A stretch of 64,000 nt of DNA from Schaalia hyovaginalis (GCF_014208035.1 NZ_JACHMK010000001.1:124001-188000), one strand, 5' to 3'; positions 45,664 to 54,247 are shown, counted from the first letter of the stretch. A program made the numbers and translations. The notes: a model not told the origin generated them from the letters alone.

Positions 45664-48600
45664 ATGGCGATGAATAACAGGGACAGAGTCAGCAAGGGAT
45701 TCGACCTACTCTGCGAAGGCCTTCAAGACATCGTCGACGATGTCATGACCCGCATCTACAGGAGCGCCGACTGGCCGAACATGTGGGCAGAAGAAGACGC
45801 TCAGCGCCGCGGAACCCCGGTGCGTCCGATGGTGAAACACGACGTCCAAGTCCAACTGCGCGCCATTACTGAACGCGGACGAGAATTCAAAGACATCCTC
45901 TCCCGACCCCAACAAAGCTTCGCCTCCGAACTGCGCGAAACCCGCAACCTCTGGGCCCACGGCGAAGCCTTCAACTCCGAGGACACAGCCCGCGCCCTCG
46001 ACACCATCGAACGCCTCCTACGCGCCGTCGACGCAAACGACTCCGCCGACGACGCACACAAACTCCGCGCCGACCTCCAACGAAGCGTCTACGAAGACCA
46101 AACCCGCAAACAGGTCAAACGCGCCGCCGTCTCCCTCGAACCCGGATCCGGCCTCAAACCCTGGCGCGAAGTCATCCGCCCCCACGACGACGTCGCACGC
46201 GGAGAATTCACCGCCTCCGAATTCGCCGCCGACCTCCACCTCGTCCACACAGGCCAAGCAGTCGGCGACGAATACGCCAACCCCGTCGAATTCTTCACCC
46301 GCACCTACCTCACCGAAGGCCTGCGTGACCTACTGTCGCGAGCACTACGACGCCTCAGCGGCGACACCGGCGCAAGCCCCGTCATCAACCTCCAAACGAA
46401 CTTCGGCGGCGGCAAAACCCACTCCATGCTCGCCCTCTACCACCTCTTCAGCGGAACATCCGCCAGCGCCTTCCCTCAAGAAGTCCAAGAACTCATCACA
46501 GACAACGGCAACCCCAACCTCGCCCATCTCGGAGTACAGCGCGTCGCCCTCGTCGGTACCTACCTCAAAGCCGGATCGCCCCAGATCAAGCCCGACGGGA
46601 CCGAAGTGCGCACACTCTGGGGCGAACTCGCCTGGCAACTCGGCGGACGAGAAGCCTACGAAATCATCGCCGAAGACGATCGAGCGGGCACCAACCCCGG
46701 CGAAGCACTGCGCACCCTCATCCAGCGATACTCACCCGCACTCATCCTCATCGATGAATGGGTCGCCTACGCGCGCCAGCTCGTCACCGACAAAGAACTC
46801 CCCGCAGGCTCCTTCGACACCCAATTCACCTTCGCTCAATCCCTCACCGAAATCGTGAGATCCGTACCCGGCGTCATGCTCGTCGTCTCCATCCCCGCCT
46901 CCGACGCCGGAACCGACGGGAAAGGCAACGACATCGAGATCGGCGGAACAAACGGCCAACTCGCCCTCGAACGCCTCCAAAACGTCATCCGCCGAGTCGC
47001 CGACCAATGGCGCCCCTCCAGCAAAGACGAATCCTTCGAGATCGTCAGGCGCCGCCTCTTCCAAGAACCCAACGCCGCCGGACTCGCAACGATCTCCACC
47101 GTGGCCCGAAGCTTCGCCAACCTCTACCGCAACAACACCGCACTCTTCCCCCGCGACGCCGCCTCACCCAACGACGACTACGAAAAGCGGATCCGCGCCT
47201 CATACCCCCTGCACCCCGAACTCCTCGACCGCCTCTACGAAGACTGGTCAGCACTCGAACGATTCCAACGCACCCGCGGCGTCCTCAAACTCGTCTCCTC
47301 GATCGTCCACGAACTATGGGCACAAGGCGACACCTCGGCGCTCATCCTCCCCGGCAACGTCCCCCTCGACGCAACCACCGTCAACACGGACCTCACCCAA
47401 TACCTCGAAGACCAGTGGAAACCGATCATTGACGCCGACATCGACGGTACCGGATCCACCGCGCACCACATCGACCTCGACCGCCCGAACCTCGGACAAC
47501 GATTCGTCACCCAAAGAATCGCCCGCACGATCTTCCTCGGCGCAGCCCCCCGGACAACCAGCACTCGGAAGGGAATCGACAAGCAATACGTCTGGCTCGG
47601 TACGGCCGTTCCCGGTGACACCCTCGGCAACTTCGGCAGCGCCCTCGAACTGCTCGCCCAACGCTCCGCATACTTCTACGAAGAACAAGGCCACTACTGG
47701 TTCGACACACAGCCCTCCGTCACAAAGACCGCAAACGACTACGCTGAACGCCTCCGGGAAGACCCCGAAACCGTATGGAACGAGATCGCCGAGCGCCTCA
47801 AGAGCGAAGAACGCGAAAGCAGCGTCTTTTCCAGGGTGCACATCGCCCCCGCCTCCTCGGCAGAAATCCCCGACCTTGAAGACACCCGACTTGTCATCGC
47901 GCACCCCAGGTACGTAAGACGCAGACAAGACGGAGACGACTCGGCCGCGCACACCTGGGTGCGCGAAGCCATCGAAACAAAAGGCGCGAGCCAACGCATC
48001 CACCGCAACGCCCTCATCTTCCTGCTCGCCGACAAGACAGCACTGGAAAGCCTCGAGGCAGCGACGCGCAGCTACCTCGGCTGGAAACGCGTTCAAGCAA
48101 CCAGCGACACGCTCAACCTCACCGCCCAACAGCGCAAACAAACCGACGATTCGGTCGCCCGATTCAACCAGACGGTGTCCGATCGGATTCGAGACACCTT
48201 CGTTTGGGCGCTCTACCCCGAACAGCTCGACGCCACGAAGCCCTTCGAACTCGTTTCAGAGCGGGTGCCCGACTCCGGCGGTCGATCGCTCGCCGAACGA
48301 GTGAGCACCAAACTCCGACGAGAAGATCAACTCATCACCGAGCTCGGCGCCCCAATCCTCGGAGCGACACTCCACACCGAACTGCGGACACTGTGGGACG
48401 AGCGCGGAGAGATCAGCGTCGGGGAACTCTGGGGGTACTTCACCCGCTATCCGTACATGCCGCGACTCGTGCAGCGCGACGTCCTCGACAGGGCGATCGA
48501 GCACGCACTCTCGGACGCGGTCCTCATCGGAGACGAACAATTCGCAATCGCTGCAGGGAAAGATCCCGAAAGCGGACGATACCAAGGCCTCATCATCCCG

Positions 48601-49116
48601 CCGGACACCACCGCGAGAATCCAGATCACGGATTCGACGCTCCTGGTCGACATGGGGCGCGCCTCCCGCCAAGCAGAAGAAGACCAGCGTCGCGCCGCTG
48701 CCGCGCAGGCCCACGACGATCCGAGTACTTCTCCCGGACAGTCGGGGAGTGAGCACACAGGGAACGGCGAACCCGGAGCGGCATTGCCCGAACAGGGGGC
48801 GGATGCTGGGCCGCACAGCACAGCCAGCTCAGCGACGACGGCACCTGCGACCCTGCCAACGCCAACGCCAACGCCAACGCCGAAGACACGATTCTTCGGA
48901 TCGGTATCGGTCGACGCAGATCACTACGCACGCCACATTGGAAGCATCAGCCGCGAAATGATCGACTTCCTCGCGGCCTCAGGAGCAAGCCTGGAGATCA
49001 CGATCGACATTCAGGCCAGCAAGCCCGAAGGATTCACCGACGTGGAAATGAGGACCATCAAGGAGAACGCGAGCGTGCTCCGCTTCGATGCCAGTTGCGG
49101 GTTTGAGGGGCGGTAG
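45664..49116 (+). CDS. DUF499 ATPase with N-terminal Swt1-like HEPN domain
   Basis: 1150 residues. Residues 1-125 look like a Swt1-type HEPN domain, ending with RETRNLWAHGEAFNS, where RNxxxH is the HEPN signature. The ATPase part has Walker A TNFGGGKTHSMLALYHLF and Walker B PALILIDEWVAYARQL. The middle and C-terminal regions are helical. A Thr/Pro run encoded by CCAACG hexamer repeats (48855-48885) precedes the end. This is the ATPase of helicase-methylase-DUF499 anti-phage clusters. It is co-directional, 2 bp from the methylase, and followed by a strong hairpin. How it acts is unknown. Confidence 0.87.
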   Translation: MAMNNRDRVSKGFDLLCEGLQDIVDDVMTRIYRSADWPNMWAEEDAQRRGTPVRPMVKHDVQVQLRAITERGREFKDILSRPQQSFASELRETRNLWAHGEAFNSEDTARALDTIERLLRAVDANDSADDAHKLRADLQRSVYEDQTRKQVKRAAVSLEPGSGLKPWREVIRPHDDVARGEFTASEFAADLHLVHTGQAVGDEYANPVEFFTRTYLTEGLRDLLSRALRRLSGDTGASPVINLQTNFGGGKTHSMLALYHLFSGTSASAFPQEVQELITDNGNPNLAHLGVQRVALVGTYLKAGSPQIKPDGTEVRTLWGELAWQLGGREAYEIIAEDDRAGTNPGEALRTLIQRYSPALILIDEWVAYARQLVTDKELPAGSFDTQFTFAQSLTEIVRSVPGVMLVVSIPASDAGTDGKGNDIEIGGTNGQLALERLQNVIRRVADQWRPSSKDESFEIVRRRLFQEPNAAGLATISTVARSFANLYRNNTALFPRDAASPNDDYEKRIRASYPLHPELLDRLYEDWSALERFQRTRGVLKLVSSIVHELWAQGDTSALILPGNVPLDATTVNTDLTQYLEDQWKPIIDADIDGTGSTAHHIDLDRPNLGQRFVTQRIARTIFLGAAPRTTSTRKGIDKQYVWLGTAVPGDTLGNFGSALELLAQRSAYFYEEQGHYWFDTQPSVTKTANDYAERLREDPETVWNEIAERLKSEERESSVFSRVHIAPASSAEIPDLEDTRLVIAHPRYVRRRQDGDDSAAHTWVREAIETKGASQRIHRNALIFLLADKTALESLEAATRSYLGWKRVQATSDTLNLTAQQRKQTDDSVARFNQTVSDRIRDTFVWALYPEQLDATKPFELVSERVPDSGGRSLAERVSTKLRREDQLITELGAPILGATLHTELRTLWDERGEISVGELWGYFTRYPYMPRLVQRDVLDRAIEHALSDAVLIGDEQFAIAAGKDPESGRYQGLIIPPDTTARIQITDSTLLVDMGRASRQAEEDQRRAAAAQAHDDPSTSPGQSGSEHTGNGEPGAALPEQGADAGPHSTASSATTAPATLPTPTPTPTPKTRFFGSVSVDADHYARHIGSISREMIDFLAASGASLEITIDIQASKPEGFTDVEMRTIKENASVLRFDASCGFEGR

Positions 49117-49120
49117 GCGG

Positions 49121-49153
49121 ACGGACTCGGAGCGCATGTCGCTCCGAGTCCGT
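49121..49153 (+). terminator. Terminator of the defence operon
   Basis: ACGGACTCGGAGCG and its perfect 14-bp complement with a 5-nt loop start 4 bp after the ATPase stop. No T run follows. Confidence 0.8.
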
Positions 49154-49320
49154 GCTCGTAACGATCAAAGAGATGCCTGGCTTGCTCAGTTGGCGCGTGG
49201 AGCTTGACGGGGGGCATATCGACGACGAGGTGAGTGGACCTTTTCTGGGACGTCCAGTGACAATGGACTTGAGTGGGAGAGTGCACTGTCCAAACGGCGT
49301 GAATGTGTGCCGAAATGGCA

Positions 49321-49326
49321 TAGAAT
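49321..49326 (+). promoter_or_regulatory. Probable -10 for the small RNA upstream of the Abi gene
   Basis: TAGAAT preceded by CA, about 12 bp before the start of the hairpin RNA at 49339. No clear -35. Confidence 0.4.
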
Positions 49327-49332
49327 CATGCC

Positions 49333-49397
49333 ATAAACACCGGCCCCTCTCACGTACCACTCGGCTGCGGCCACCGGTACGCGATGGGCCGGTTTTC
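49333..49397 (+). ncRNA. Small structured RNA upstream of the Abi_2 gene (abiF-RNA-like)
   Basis: An outer stem ACCGGCCC (49339-49346) with GGGCCGGT (49386-49393) leads into TTTTC, a Rho-independent end. Inside, CGTACC (49353-49358) pairs with GGTACG (49376-49381), and a short GGC/GCC hairpin sits at the tip. The RNA would end about 25 nt before the Abi start. Structured RNAs upstream of abiF-type genes have been described, and in related systems they are proposed to restrain the toxin. Confidence 0.65.
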
Positions 49398-49421
49398 ATG
49401 TTCCGATGGGGGTCAGATTCC

Positions 49422-50429
49422 GTGAAGTACGCCAAGCCTCATATCCCCTATGACCAGCAGGTGGCACTGCTGCGCAGTCGCGGTCTCGCCGTGGAAGATC
49501 CAGAGCGTGCTATCCAAGACCTCAAGAGGATCGGGTATTACAGACTGTCGGGATACCTGTACCCCTTCAGGAGAATCGATCCAGAACGTCAAGCAACGGG
49601 CAAGAGGACACGACCTCAGCGCCTCGACTCCTTCGTTGATGGCGCATCCCTCGAGGACGGTGTTCGGCTCCACGACTTTGATCACAGGCTTGCCCAGGTA
49701 CTCCTCGATGGCATCCAGCAGATCGAGATCGGTCTGCGCGTAAAGATCGGGTACGTTCTGGGCAAACACGGCCCATTCGCTCACCTGGACACCGCGGAGC
49801 TCGGGCCTCAGGCTCTTCAAGAGCATCGGCGCATTGCTGGTCGGAGTCGCTACGACGTGTGGCGCCGAGAGTACGACGATCAGCAAGCTAAGGCTGAGCG
49901 CGGTAAGCACGAGTTCGTCCTACACTTCGTTGAGCGCTACAACGGTGAGGTGCCGATTTGGGCGGCGACTGAGTTCATGACGATGGGCTGTCTTGTCAGT
50001 CTCTTGGGCCTCATGGAGCGCAAAGACCAGCGCACAATTGCCAGAGAGCTGAGCCTGAAAAACCAGGATGTTCTCCGGGGGTGGCTGCGACCGCTCAATG
50101 TGCTACGCAATCACTGTGCCCACGGCAATCGAGTATGGAACCGTCCCGTCGTGTTCCAATCGGATCGCCTCAATCTCAATATGTTGAGTTCTCCCGACTT
50201 CCTAGCTCATCTTGAGGCTTCCTCGAAGGCGCCGGTGGATCACCGCGTCTATTTCCATTCAGCGACGGCCGCTTATCTCCTCAAGGCGATCAACCCGAAC
50301 ACCTCGTGGCCTACGAAGTTCGTCGAGGTCATGACGACTTTTCCTCACTCGGTCGAAGCACTTGGTCTCAGTGCTCAGACGATGATGGGATTCCCAGAGG
50401 ATTGGCGCCGTGAAGACCTTTGGAACTAG
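49422..50429 (+). CDS. Abi_2/AbiF-family abortive-infection protein (HEPN RNase-like)
   Basis: The GTG at 49422 is chosen because homologues start K-Y-x-K-P-H-x-P-[FY]-x-x-Q; GGGGGT precedes it. 335 residues. The N-terminal signature KYAKPHIPYDQQVALLRSRG and RIGYYRLSGYLYPFR are typical of Abi_2. The C-terminal HEPN motif is RNHCAHGNRVWNRPV with the catalytic Arg and His, so RNA cleavage is expected. It is a single gene behind a small RNA and just after the helicase-methylase-ATPase operon, within a defence island. A few codons from its 3' end overlap the frame of an antitoxin remnant. Confidence 0.88.
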   Translation: MKYAKPHIPYDQQVALLRSRGLAVEDPERAIQDLKRIGYYRLSGYLYPFRRIDPERQATGKRTRPQRLDSFVDGASLEDGVRLHDFDHRLAQVLLDGIQQIEIGLRVKIGYVLGKHGPFAHLDTAELGPQALQEHRRIAGRSRYDVWRREYDDQQAKAERGKHEFVLHFVERYNGEVPIWAATEFMTMGCLVSLLGLMERKDQRTIARELSLKNQDVLRGWLRPLNVLRNHCAHGNRVWNRPVVFQSDRLNLNMLSSPDFLAHLEASSKAPVDHRVYFHSATAAYLLKAINPNTSWPTKFVEVMTTFPHSVEALGLSAQTMMGFPEDWRREDLWN

Positions 50430-50460
50430 GGAGGGGATATCAACGTCGCGGTCCAGTGTC

Positions 50461-50631
50461 ATGGCCTTCAACCGTCAGATCGCGCGCGAGAGCCGCATTC
50501 CGCTCACGCAGAGCGATGGCGAGCCGAATGCGGAGTCCCTTGCCGCGCTCGAAGAAGCCCGCGAAGTCGGTACGCGCGGCACATCCCGCTTTGCTGATGC
50601 TGACGAAATGTTCGAGGCCCTCGGAATCTGA
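50461..50631 (+). pseudogene. RelB/DinJ-type antitoxin fragment
   Basis: 57 codons: MAFNRQIARESRIPLTQSDG, then EPNAESLAALEEAREVGTRG and FADADEMFEALGI. The AFN, P-NAESLAALEEA and DEMFEAL pieces match the C-terminal half of RelB/DinJ antitoxins. The N-terminal ribbon-helix-helix part is missing and no toxin gene follows. Confidence 0.55.
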
Positions 50632-50980
50632 AAGAACTCCGCTCCGAGTGGAAAAGGGCGGGGCCCCACCCGCATGACAGCCCTCGATGACAGGTGTTCG
50701 AGTTTGAGAGGCGTCCCCGACGTCCTCGCGTTCTGCAACCGCTCAGGCCAGTACCTGCCCGCCGAAGCCATCAATGACCGCATCGAGCACCTTGACTGCT
50801 CTGCTTTGAGCTTCCCGAACCTGACGAACGACATCAACCTCGCTACTCGAAGCTGGTCGCTTCAGGAACCCCCACACACTCTTGCGATGAGCTCGTACAC
50901 CCGTCTCTTTCCGATGCTCGGAGGCAAGGGTCCGCGGCTCACTGCCATTCCCACAGCGCCGACACCGGCACGCCGTAGAG
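50632..50980. other. Degraded sequence between the antitoxin fragment and the DLW-39 remnant
   Basis: About 350 bp with no convincing gene on either strand. Short frames here have neither ribosome sites nor recognisable motifs. Probably decayed coding sequence at the right edge of the island. Confidence 0.5.
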
Positions 50981-51100
50981 GCCGGGGGCGTCATCGCAGC
51001 GGCGGTCGCCGCAGGAATCGTTAGCCGCCAGATCGTCGAGGACTTCTCCGATAACGTCAAGCTGTGGAAGTCCGTCACGGACGAGCCTCTCGCCGACTGA
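50981..51100 (+). pseudogene. Truncated DLW-39 homologue
   Basis: The frame reads AGGVIAAAVAAGIVSRQIVE, then DFSDNVKLWKSVTDEPLAD, clearly matching the gene at 27835 from its membrane helix onwards. The first ~10 codons (MKKWIGVLST) are missing: the sequence upstream does not match and has no start or ribosome site. It keeps the same distance to the following tRNA-Ala as the intact copy, within a base or two. Confidence 0.75.
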
Positions 51101-51109
51101 ATCCTCCAA

Positions 51110-51185
51110 GGGGCCATGGCGCAATTGGTAGCGCACCTGCTTTGCAAGCAGGAGGTTACGAGTTCGAGTCCCATTGGCTCCACCA
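51110..51185 (+). tRNA. Second tRNA-Ala (TGC), T stem damaged
   Basis: The acceptor GGGGCCA pairs with TGGCTCC, again with G3:U70. The anticodon loop TTTGCAA and stem CCTGC/GCAGG are intact, and CCA is encoded. The T stem reads ACGAG/CCCAT with two mismatches (C-A and A-C), unlike the perfect ACGGG/CCCGT of the copy at 27981. It is possibly a decaying tRNA gene. Confidence 0.85.
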
Positions 51186-51194
51186 TCACGAAAC

Positions 51195-51227
51195 GGGCCG
51201 ATCGCAATGAAAGAGTGCGCTCGGCCT
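51195..51227 (+). terminator. tRNA-Ala terminator
   Basis: GGCCGA/TCGGCC hairpin starting about 10 bp after CCA, preceded by ACCATCACGAAACGG. It is the same arrangement as the orphan copy at 36188. Confidence 0.7.
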
Positions 51228-51255
51228 GTTGTTCACGTCCTCAGCCTCTCCCGCC

Positions 51256-51618
51256 TCAGGCTTCCGAGATCGCGACGACGTGGCCGTCGGGGTCGAGGGC
51301 GTAGCCGACGGTCTCACCCCAGGCTCGCGGGCCGAGCGGTAACAGCGTCCGTCCCCCTGCGAGTTCGACGCGATGCAGCCAGGCGGCCGCATCGGGGCGG
51401 CGCAGGTAGAGCTCACACCGCTGTCCCTGCGAGGCAGACAGTTCAGGGATCATCGCGGCCATGTCATCGAAGGGCATGAGCCCCAAGGTGACGCCGCCAA
51501 GGTCGAATTCGGTCATCCCGGGGACGTCCAACGATGGAGTGTCCTCCAGCACCGCAGCATAGAAATCGCGGGCTCGTCCCTGGTCGGCGACGTAGAGAAT
51601 GACGCTGTTGGCATGCAT
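51256..51618 (-). CDS. VOC-family (glyoxalase-like) protein
   Basis: 120 residues with the two beta-alpha-beta-beta-beta modules of the vicinal oxygen chelate fold: NSVILYVADQGRARDFYAAVL, then FDLGGVTLGLMPFDD, CELYLRRPDAAAWLHRVELA, GPRAWGETVGYALDPDGHVV. The end matches glyoxalase/bleomycin-resistance-like proteins with a metal Glu position weakly conserved. Substrate unknown. It is convergent with the tRNA-Ala and back in chromosome-like sequence. Confidence 0.82.
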   Translation of the reverse strand: MHANSVILYVADQGRARDFYAAVLEDTPSLDVPGMTEFDLGGVTLGLMPFDDMAAMIPELSASQGQRCELYLRRPDAAAWLHRVELAGGRTLLPLGPRAWGETVGYALDPDGHVVAISEA

Positions 51619-51851
51619 GACGGCAGTATCTGCGCAGCCTTCATCGGCGACAAGCCTCGTCCCGAATCCAGGCGTTTCGCTGCTGAGTTTTCATAGATTC
51701 GCTGTATGCGTTTCGTGGTTTCGCTGAGTCTCTGCCAGCAGTTCGACAGCTGCTCCTCGCGGCCGTGCTACCGTTTGCCCATGATCGCCTGACGCCCTCG
51801 GCCCTGCCGACACGCTTCCCCCTTTCCGCATCGATGCGTCCAGGAGCCCCC

Positions 51852-53507
51852 GTGCCCGCGATCACCCTCACTGAACTCAGCTTCTCCTACACCGCCGAGC
51901 CCCTCCTCGAAGGCGTCTCCCTCACCGTCGTCAACGGCGAACGCGCCTGCCTCATCGGGCCGAACGGCTGCGGCAAAACAACCCTCCTCAACATCGTCAC
52001 CGGCGACCTCGTCCCGCGCAGCGGCTCAGCCGAAATCACGGGCGTCGAGGGCGGGGCGGCCGGCCTGCGCCGGGCCCCCGACGTCCTCACGATGACCGGG
52101 ACCGTCGGCGACTACCTTGATGCTGCGACCGAGCCGATCCGTGCCCTCTCCTCCCGCTTCGACGAGGTGAACGCCGCCCTCGCCACCAGCCCGTCTCCCG
52201 CCGAAGAACGGCGCCTCGCCCGCGAATTCGACGAGCTCCTCGCCCGGATGGAAGCCGCCGACGTGTGGAGCCTCGACGCGCGCATCGAAGAGACCCTCGC
52301 CGGACTAGGCCTCAGCCTCCTCGCAGGCGAAGACGGGAAGGAGCGTGACCTGTCGACACTCTCACCCGGCCAGCGCGGCCGCCTCGAACTCGCCGCCACC
52401 CTGTTGGCCGCCCCATCCGTCCTCGTCCTCGACGAACCGACGAACCACCTCGACGCCGAAGCCGCGCGCTTCCTTTCCGCACTCCTCCGAGACTTCCACG
52501 GCCCGATCCTCTTCGCGAGCCACGACCGCGCCTTCATTGACGAGACCGCGACCGTCCTCCTCGACCTCGACACCGCGCCCTGGCAGGCACTCCTCACAGC
52601 CACGGGCGGAGGTGTCCTCCCGGGCGTCCAACGCTGCGCAGGCGGATACGCCGACTACCTCGAACGCAAAGCGGCGGCCCGAGCCGGACACGTCCAACTC
52701 CACGCCGCCCAGCAGGAGGAGAAGAAGCAGATCCGCGCCCACCGCCGCTCCGCCGAAGACATCAAAGAGGGCGGCATCCGACTCAAGGAAGCGAAGGGCA
52801 AAGAGAAGAAGTTCTTCGCCGACCGCGCCTCCAAAACAATGACCCGCAGGACCCGGGGCGACGACCGGAAGATGGAGGCCCTCACACACCGTGAGGTCCG
52901 CAAACCCCGCGAATACCTCCTCAGGATGGACCTCCCTCCCGTCGGCGAGGCGAGCGGAACACTCGCCCTCGCGATCCGGAAAGCGCATGTGCCCGGACGC
53001 CTCGCGCCGATCACCTGCGACCTGCGCGCCGGCGAGCACCTCCTCCTCACCGGCCCGAACGGCTCGGGCAAATCGACACTCCTCCAATGGATCGCGAGCA
53101 GCACGCCCCCGACACCGGATTCGACCGGGACCATCGATCCGGGAGGCCGCCTCGCCCTCGTCCCCCAGCGCCTCCCCGCCCCCGGCGACCCCGGCCTCGA
53201 CCCCGAGACCTGGGAAGCGGGCATCGGGGAACTCGGCGCCGGGATCCTCCACCCCTCCATGTGGCACCGCCCGATCGCCGAACTCTCAGCGGGCAACCAG
53301 CGGCGCGTCCAACTCGCCCTCGCCGTCGCCGCATCCCCCGAGATCCTCATCGTTGACGAGCCGACGAACTACCTCGACCTCGACTCCATCGAAGCGCTCG
53401 AGGGCGCGCTCGCGGACTGGAACGGGACCCTCCTCGTCGCGAGCCACGACCGCTGGCTCCTCGACCACTGGGCGGGGGAGAGGATCGAGCTCGAGCCCGC
53501 GCGCTGA
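51852..53507 (+). CDS. ABC-F family ATPase
   Basis: The GTG at 51852 with AGGAG 5 nt upstream gives 551 residues. There are two ABC domains in one chain and no membrane segments. The first has Walker A LIGPNGCGKTTLLNIVTG, signature LSPGQRGRLELAA and Walker B LVLDEPTNHLD. A basic linker (EEKKQIRAHRRSAEDIK) follows. The second has LLTGPNGSGKSTLLQWIAS, LSAGNQRRVQLALA and ILIVDEPTNYLDLD. ABC-F proteins act on the ribosome; some protect it from macrolide or related antibiotics. Resistance cannot be read from the sequence. The 200-bp leader contains a tiny ATG-ATC-GCC-TGA frame at 51781 but no strong attenuator. Confidence 0.87.
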   Translation: MPAITLTELSFSYTAEPLLEGVSLTVVNGERACLIGPNGCGKTTLLNIVTGDLVPRSGSAEITGVEGGAAGLRRAPDVLTMTGTVGDYLDAATEPIRALSSRFDEVNAALATSPSPAEERRLAREFDELLARMEAADVWSLDARIEETLAGLGLSLLAGEDGKERDLSTLSPGQRGRLELAATLLAAPSVLVLDEPTNHLDAEAARFLSALLRDFHGPILFASHDRAFIDETATVLLDLDTAPWQALLTATGGGVLPGVQRCAGGYADYLERKAAARAGHVQLHAAQQEEKKQIRAHRRSAEDIKEGGIRLKEAKGKEKKFFADRASKTMTRRTRGDDRKMEALTHREVRKPREYLLRMDLPPVGEASGTLALAIRKAHVPGRLAPITCDLRAGEHLLLTGPNGSGKSTLLQWIASSTPPTPDSTGTIDPGGRLALVPQRLPAPGDPGLDPETWEAGIGELGAGILHPSMWHRPIAELSAGNQRRVQLALAVAASPEILIVDEPTNYLDLDSIEALEGALADWNGTLLVASHDRWLLDHWAGERIELEPAR

Positions 53508-53619
53508 GGCGATGAGCGGGGTCCGCTCATGCCACGAGGTTGTTGAGGCGGAGACAGGGGTGGCAGCAACTCGGACTCTTCCTCGGTTCTCGGTGTCAAC
53601 AATTCGAGCATTGATGCGA

Positions 53620-53738
53620 GTGGCCGTGTCTACAACTCGGACACCCCGACGAGGCGGCGCGTCGACAAGTCGGTCATCCGCTGCTGTATATCGACCTTCA
53701 GAGGGCCTCAGGGTCTTCCAAAGTCCGAGTTGTCGCCG
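53620..53738. repeat. 119-bp intergenic repeat, copy 1
   Basis: Nearly identical (about nine differences) to 54790-54908. It starts with TGGCCGTGTCTACAACTCGG and ends with AAAGTCCGAGTTGTCGCCG, so a CAACTCGGAC-type unit at the start faces an inverted unit at the end. CGACAAGTCGGTC lies in the middle. Two further units precede it at 53564 and 53596. Confidence 0.9.
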
Positions 53739-53824
53739 AACCCCTGCCGCGCCCGAGGGGAGAGGGCTTGCGAAGGGACTGCGCGCCTATCCTGGGGACG
53801 ATCCTCCCCTGCGAAAGGCCCCCC

Positions 53825-54247
53825 ATGTCCCGCACTCTCATCGCCGCGCCCTTCTTCTCAGTCGACGGCGCCGCGTCGAACCCCCAACGAGTTCCAGTAC
53901 GACTCCTTCGACGAAGGGCTCGGCGCCTTCATGACGCGAACCCTCGAACGGATCGACGAGGTGATCCTCGGCCGCGTCACCTACGAGATGTGGGCGCCCT
54001 ACTGGTCGACCTTCTCCTCCGACGGCCCCGATCAGGCATACGCCGACTTCATCAACTCCGCGACGAAGCACGTCGTCTCGCGGACCCTCGCGCCCGAAGA
54101 TCTCACCCTCGTCGTCCACCCGGCGATCGTCGGCGCCTCAGGGGGCGGCCCTTCGAGGGCGCGGCCCCGACCCGTCTGCGCCTCCTCAGCGTAGAGACGA
54201 CGGAGAAGGGGAACATCCTCGCGACCTACGGGCCCTTCAAGGACTGA
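53825..54247 (+). pseudogene. Dihydrofolate-reductase-like (RibD C-terminal family) protein, decayed
   Basis: It starts MSRTLIAAPFFSVDGAASNP and continues, one frame over, as NEFQYDSFDEGLGAFM, ILGRVTYEMWAPYWSTF and TKHVVSRTLAPEDL. The next residues, TLVVHPAIVGASGG, belong some 40-50 residues further on in family members, so a block is missing. A second frameshift leads to RPFEGAAPTRLRLLSVETTE and the stop at 54247. Two frameshifts (CCCCC near 53880, GGGGG near 54142) and one deletion make it non-functional. Confidence 0.8.

Noticed and set aside
49152..49421. Longer N-terminus for the Abi protein
   Set aside because: It would run through the terminator and the structured RNA; family alignment and the ribosome site favour GTG at 49422.
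53508..53824. Small genes in the gap after the ABC-F gene
   Set aside because: Only repeat units and spurious frames are present; no ribosome sites.
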